Assembly: GCA_016223085.1 (NCBI GenBank)
Contig: JACRPS010000011.1
Location: 1 to 64,000 of the forward strand
DNA from: Chloroflexota bacterium
GTDB taxonomy: Bacteria > Chloroflexota > Anaerolineae > Aggregatilineales > Phototrophicaceae
DNA: 64,000 bases
Direction of reading: 5' to 3'
Below are positions 62,401 to 64,000 of this stretch, piece by piece. The notes under the pieces were generated by a model that was not told the DNA's origin, ran no database searches, and worked only from the letters and a program-made list of their open reading frames with translations. The position numbers were made by a program, and so were the translations under genes. Within the stretch, counting starts at the first letter, position 1; every line of letters begins with the position of its first letter.

Positions 62401-64000
62401 TCCGGCCTGGACGCCGCGAGCGGCGACTTCGGCCTCGCCTTCCAGCAGGCCGACCCGGTGGTGCGTGTGCTGCTGCTGCTGGGCGCGGTCGCCGGTGTGC
62501 TGATCTTCCTCTGGCCGGGGCGGCTGCCCTACCCCGCCTGGCGCAGCACGCTGGTTGTTGCCGTCAGTATCCCGCTGTCGCTGGCGATGGCGCTGGCGGT
62601 GATGAACTGGATTCCGCCGTTTGTGCATAACCTGCTGGAACCCGCCGCCGAAACCTCGCCCATCGTCGCCTTCCTCATCCGACTGTTCCCGGCGACGGTC
62701 ACGCTGAACATCATGACACTGTCCGGCCTCACGGTGGCGATTGGCCGCGTCGTGGATGACTCTATCGTCGTGCTGGAAAACATCTTCCGCGAGATTCAGG
62801 CAGGCGGCGATAAGCGGCAGGCGATTATCACCGGCACGCGCGATGTGTCGGTTGCCATCTTCTCCGCAACTGTGATTACGGTGGTGGTTTTCCTGCCGCT
62901 GGGGCTGACCGGCGGCATCATCAGCGAATTTTTCCTCCCCTTCGGCCTGACCGTCACCTACGCGCTGATGTCATCATTTGTTGTCGCCATCACGGTGGTG
63001 CCGGTACTGGCTTACCTGTTTATCTCCCCGAAGGAAGCCGCCGCCGAAGGCCACGAGGGAACGCTGGAACGGCTGTACCTGCCGGTGCTGCGCTGGTCGC
63101 TTGCCAGCAGCCGCAACCGCTGGCTGGTGCTGGGCGCGGCAGCCGTCAGTTTTGTGCTCGGCATTCTGCTGTTTGCCACCCGCCCGACCACCTTCCTGCC
63201 GGAACTGGGCGAACCGCAAATCACGGTCAGCGTGAACCTGCCCGCCGGGACAAAAATCCTGGAAACCAACGAGAAGGTTCGAGCACTGGAAACCTTTATC
63301 GAAACAACCATCCCGCAGGAAGAACGGCGCAACATCCAGACGATCATCGGCAGCGGCGGCGCGAACCTGCAAACCCTGCTGGGCGGCAACAGCGGCGTGA
63401 GCGAGAATATCGCCAACCTCACGCTTGGCGTCGAATCGCGCGAGCAGCTGGATCATTGGGCGCAGCAAATCCGCGCACAGGCGGAAGCAATCTTCGGCAA
63501 GGAGAATGTCACGGTATCGGCGGCTTCGATCAGCGAACAGGGCTTTGGCGGCTTCGCGGTGGTGCTGTCCGGGCCGCAGGATAATCTGGCGGCCATCAAC
63601 CAGAAGGTGATTGACACCCTGAACACGGTGCCGGGACTGACCAACGTTAGCAGCAATCTGGCGCAGGTCAGCGCGGCGGGTGGTGACGATGGCCCGACCA
63701 CCTATATCCGTATTGACCGCGAATCGGCGGTGCGCTTCACCGGCGAACTGGAAACGGAAAACACCCTCGGAGTTACACGCGAAGCGATTGAGACAATCAA
63801 GGCGCTGCCAGATTTACCGCCGACGATCAAGGTCAGCCAGGGCTTTGAGAGCGAACTGCAAACCGAAGGCTTCCAGAGTCTGTTTGTGGCAATGGGCATC
63901 GCCATCGTCATTGTCGTGCTAATTCTGATGGTGACGTTCGGCTCGGTGGTGCACTGGCTGGACATCATCCTCAGTGTGGCGGTCGCGCCGGTGGGCGCGG
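59488..64000 (+). CDS. RND-family exporter with a large periplasmic insertion (partial, runs off window)
   Basis: At least 1504 residues, open to the window end. Membrane helix 1 (about 13-35) is followed by a normal porter start (QLQQELLPSIAFPQTVI). Helix 2 comes only at about 929-948, against roughly 300 residues between these helices in AcrB. The extra region contains repeated helical units such as LTPEVIRQML (342), MSPEVFAALPPDYIAGL (369), LSPEVIAFLAEYDP (565), LDAEVLHKLSP (683) and LSVEAVEYMLQRDP (805). Two more hydrophobic segments (about 953-974 and 991-1010) lie between helices 2 and 3. The proton-relay pair is intact in IGRVVDDSIVVLENIF (Asp1090, Asp1091). A second-half porter domain starts at FLPELGEPQITVSVNLPAG. 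No membrane-fusion gene is visible upstream. Confidence 0.9.
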   Translation, partial: MKALFSLFTRLSLRFYVLTLVLVIAFLALGVVAVTQLQQELLPSIAFPQTVILAQVSGMSSDEALNVLTRRLEDALAGVPDIVNLESTTTGAIGSVIIARNNFGENQARLQQNIRAALDSVWLPQRRIEAPAGENPSAFAQRLMADLTPDVLIWLHTKDPNFLFQLAPETWSALGPDTARVVLGYLASQVTTDQASENALQDLVEQEIVPQLESMDVVARVSVSGGQVLPGEENGQVASVDTAPKQPQSLLLQLSPEAWAAASARAGVSGALNSQTVEALKPDRLAIPRVAPPLPASWQQDGFKDASDLWEMRSLTRTVAATLNTFVTEGRIVGALGKTDDLTPEVIRQMLAIQPSMTNYFKAEHLAAMSPEVFAALPPDYIAGLDGFTRDELAAKSLAASITGEQADPPPVELPSPWRIAPPQLISFSFDDIPLASFSVFSSQPGTDTAANAPAENTEAASAVQATPEPQPTAAPENIPEGPALPPVFTLFGTFLGVQINTADDLLNIQLPEAAAAQFGGVTHLPAAQLFNFLMLLRDPESLPAGMELPPLVSTINPDAIIGSLSPEVIAFLAEYDPTFLPTLSADVYEAFSDEVLSLPQAAPPLADVWDTLAGQPQFDDRPLKTAADVLAIGAGKASTVLNTINDSIPAQFAGYEVRLFDSLTPATARYFALQEPGFYSNLDAEVLHKLSPPVLALLPEESLSRLDEATANDLRAIASGQQESAAQALASQYTTNLPPADPAAPPVNPQWKLVADFYGIELDTADDFFRFPEDFTYPTASAFMNSIFASPQGVAFAPNLFGNLSVEAVEYMLQRDPAVFDDLIPDALRLLPDDVLAALPQPVQDRARAGGEVFTPTHAVTRTNGSNSLLVTVYKTSGANTVAAFHTVADALKTIDAQDDTISTSIVFEQSSFIEESISGVAREGGLGGIFAVIIILVFLSAGVWSRGSRRITGLVLAAIFLALLVLVVLSGLDAASGDFGLAFQQADPVVRVLLLLGAVAGVLIFLWPGRLPYPAWRSTLVVAVSIPLSLAMALAVMNWIPPFVHNLLEPAAETSPIVAFLIRLFPATVTLNIMTLSGLTVAIGRVVDDSIVVLENIFREIQAGGDKRQAIITGTRDVSVAIFSATVITVVVFLPLGLTGGIISEFFLPFGLTVTYALMSSFVVAITVVPVLAYLFISPKEAAAEGHEGTLERLYLPVLRWSLASSRNRWLVLGAAAVSFVLGILLFATRPTTFLPELGEPQITVSVNLPAGTKILETNEKVRALETFIETTIPQEERRNIQTIIGSGGANLQTLLGGNSGVSENIANLTLGVESREQLDHWAQQIRAQAEAIFGKENVTVSAASISEQGFGGFAVVLSGPQDNLAAINQKVIDTLNTVPGLTNVSSNLAQVSAAGGDDGPTTYIRIDRESAVRFTGELETENTLGVTREAIETIKALPDLPPTIKVSQGFESELQTEGFQSLFVAMGIAIVIVVLILMVTFGSVVHWLDIILSVAVAPVGA

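Overview
The window is a GC-rich bacterial chromosome segment, most likely from the Chloroflexota (class Anaerolineae or a close relative). I infer this from the gene mix: a one-chain pyruvate:ferredoxin oxidoreductase beside pyruvate phosphate dikinase, a HoxEFUYH hydrogenase, Liv-type and BMP-type ABC importers, and multihaem cytochromes with an NrfD partner. GTG/TTG starts, tight gene packing and TACAAT-like -10 boxes are also present. The assignment is inferred from content, not from a marker gene. No rRNA or tRNA gene and no CRISPR array was seen.

Layout. 1-1131: the last 44 codons of an IS transposase cut by the window edge, then a PfkB sugar kinase. 1276-8444: a respiratory block with a mono-haem cytochrome lipoprotein (own promoter and terminator), two nine-haem cytochromes, a Tat-exported four-cluster iron-sulfur protein and an NrfD-type membrane subunit. 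No molybdopterin or other catalytic subunit is present, so it looks like a quinone/multihaem electron-transfer module. 8522-22035: all on the minus strand: a PEBP protein, a complete LivHMGF importer with its binding protein, two acyl-CoA ligases, an alpha/beta hydrolase, a small membrane methyltransferase, a fused double FMN/F420 split-barrel protein and two KAS III-like condensing enzymes with altered active sites. This block could be an uncharacterised acid uptake, activation and condensation pathway. 22145-29585: amino-sugar and peptidoglycan salvage (MurQ, AEC transporter, BadF-type sugar kinase, class C serine hydrolase, NagZ, GH20 hexosaminidase). 29858-37349: pyruvate node (NifJ, DHODH-like protein, PpdK). 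37659-47859: a minus-strand hydrogenase locus hoxEFUYH-hoxW-hypF-hypCDE, without hypA or hypB. 48041-57521: an M20 peptidase, then nucleoside salvage (nucleoside hydrolase, BMP-type nucleoside ABC importer, purine/thioadenosine-type deaminase). 57599-64000: a small multidrug-export protein, a Gfo/Idh/MocA oxidoreductase and the first 1504 codons of an RND exporter with a very large inserted periplasmic helical-repeat region.

The most unusual signal cuts across all regions. A family of about 20 short palindromes (28-30 bp) shares fixed ends, GTAGGGRC at the left and its complement at the right, but has at least four different self-complementary cores. They occupy all five convergent gene junctions and none of the five divergent junctions, so they always lie downstream of a gene's 3' end. 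One copy sits in frame inside hypF and is translated. Two further families of short direct repeats (heptamer ACTCAGN and CTTGGCG/CTTTGCG units) and a 14-nt repeat that extends the hypD reading frame also sit at gene 3' ends.

The strongest candidates for undescribed biology are the palindrome family, the repeat-bearing RND exporter, and the ligase/KAS III/hydrolase/Liv cluster.
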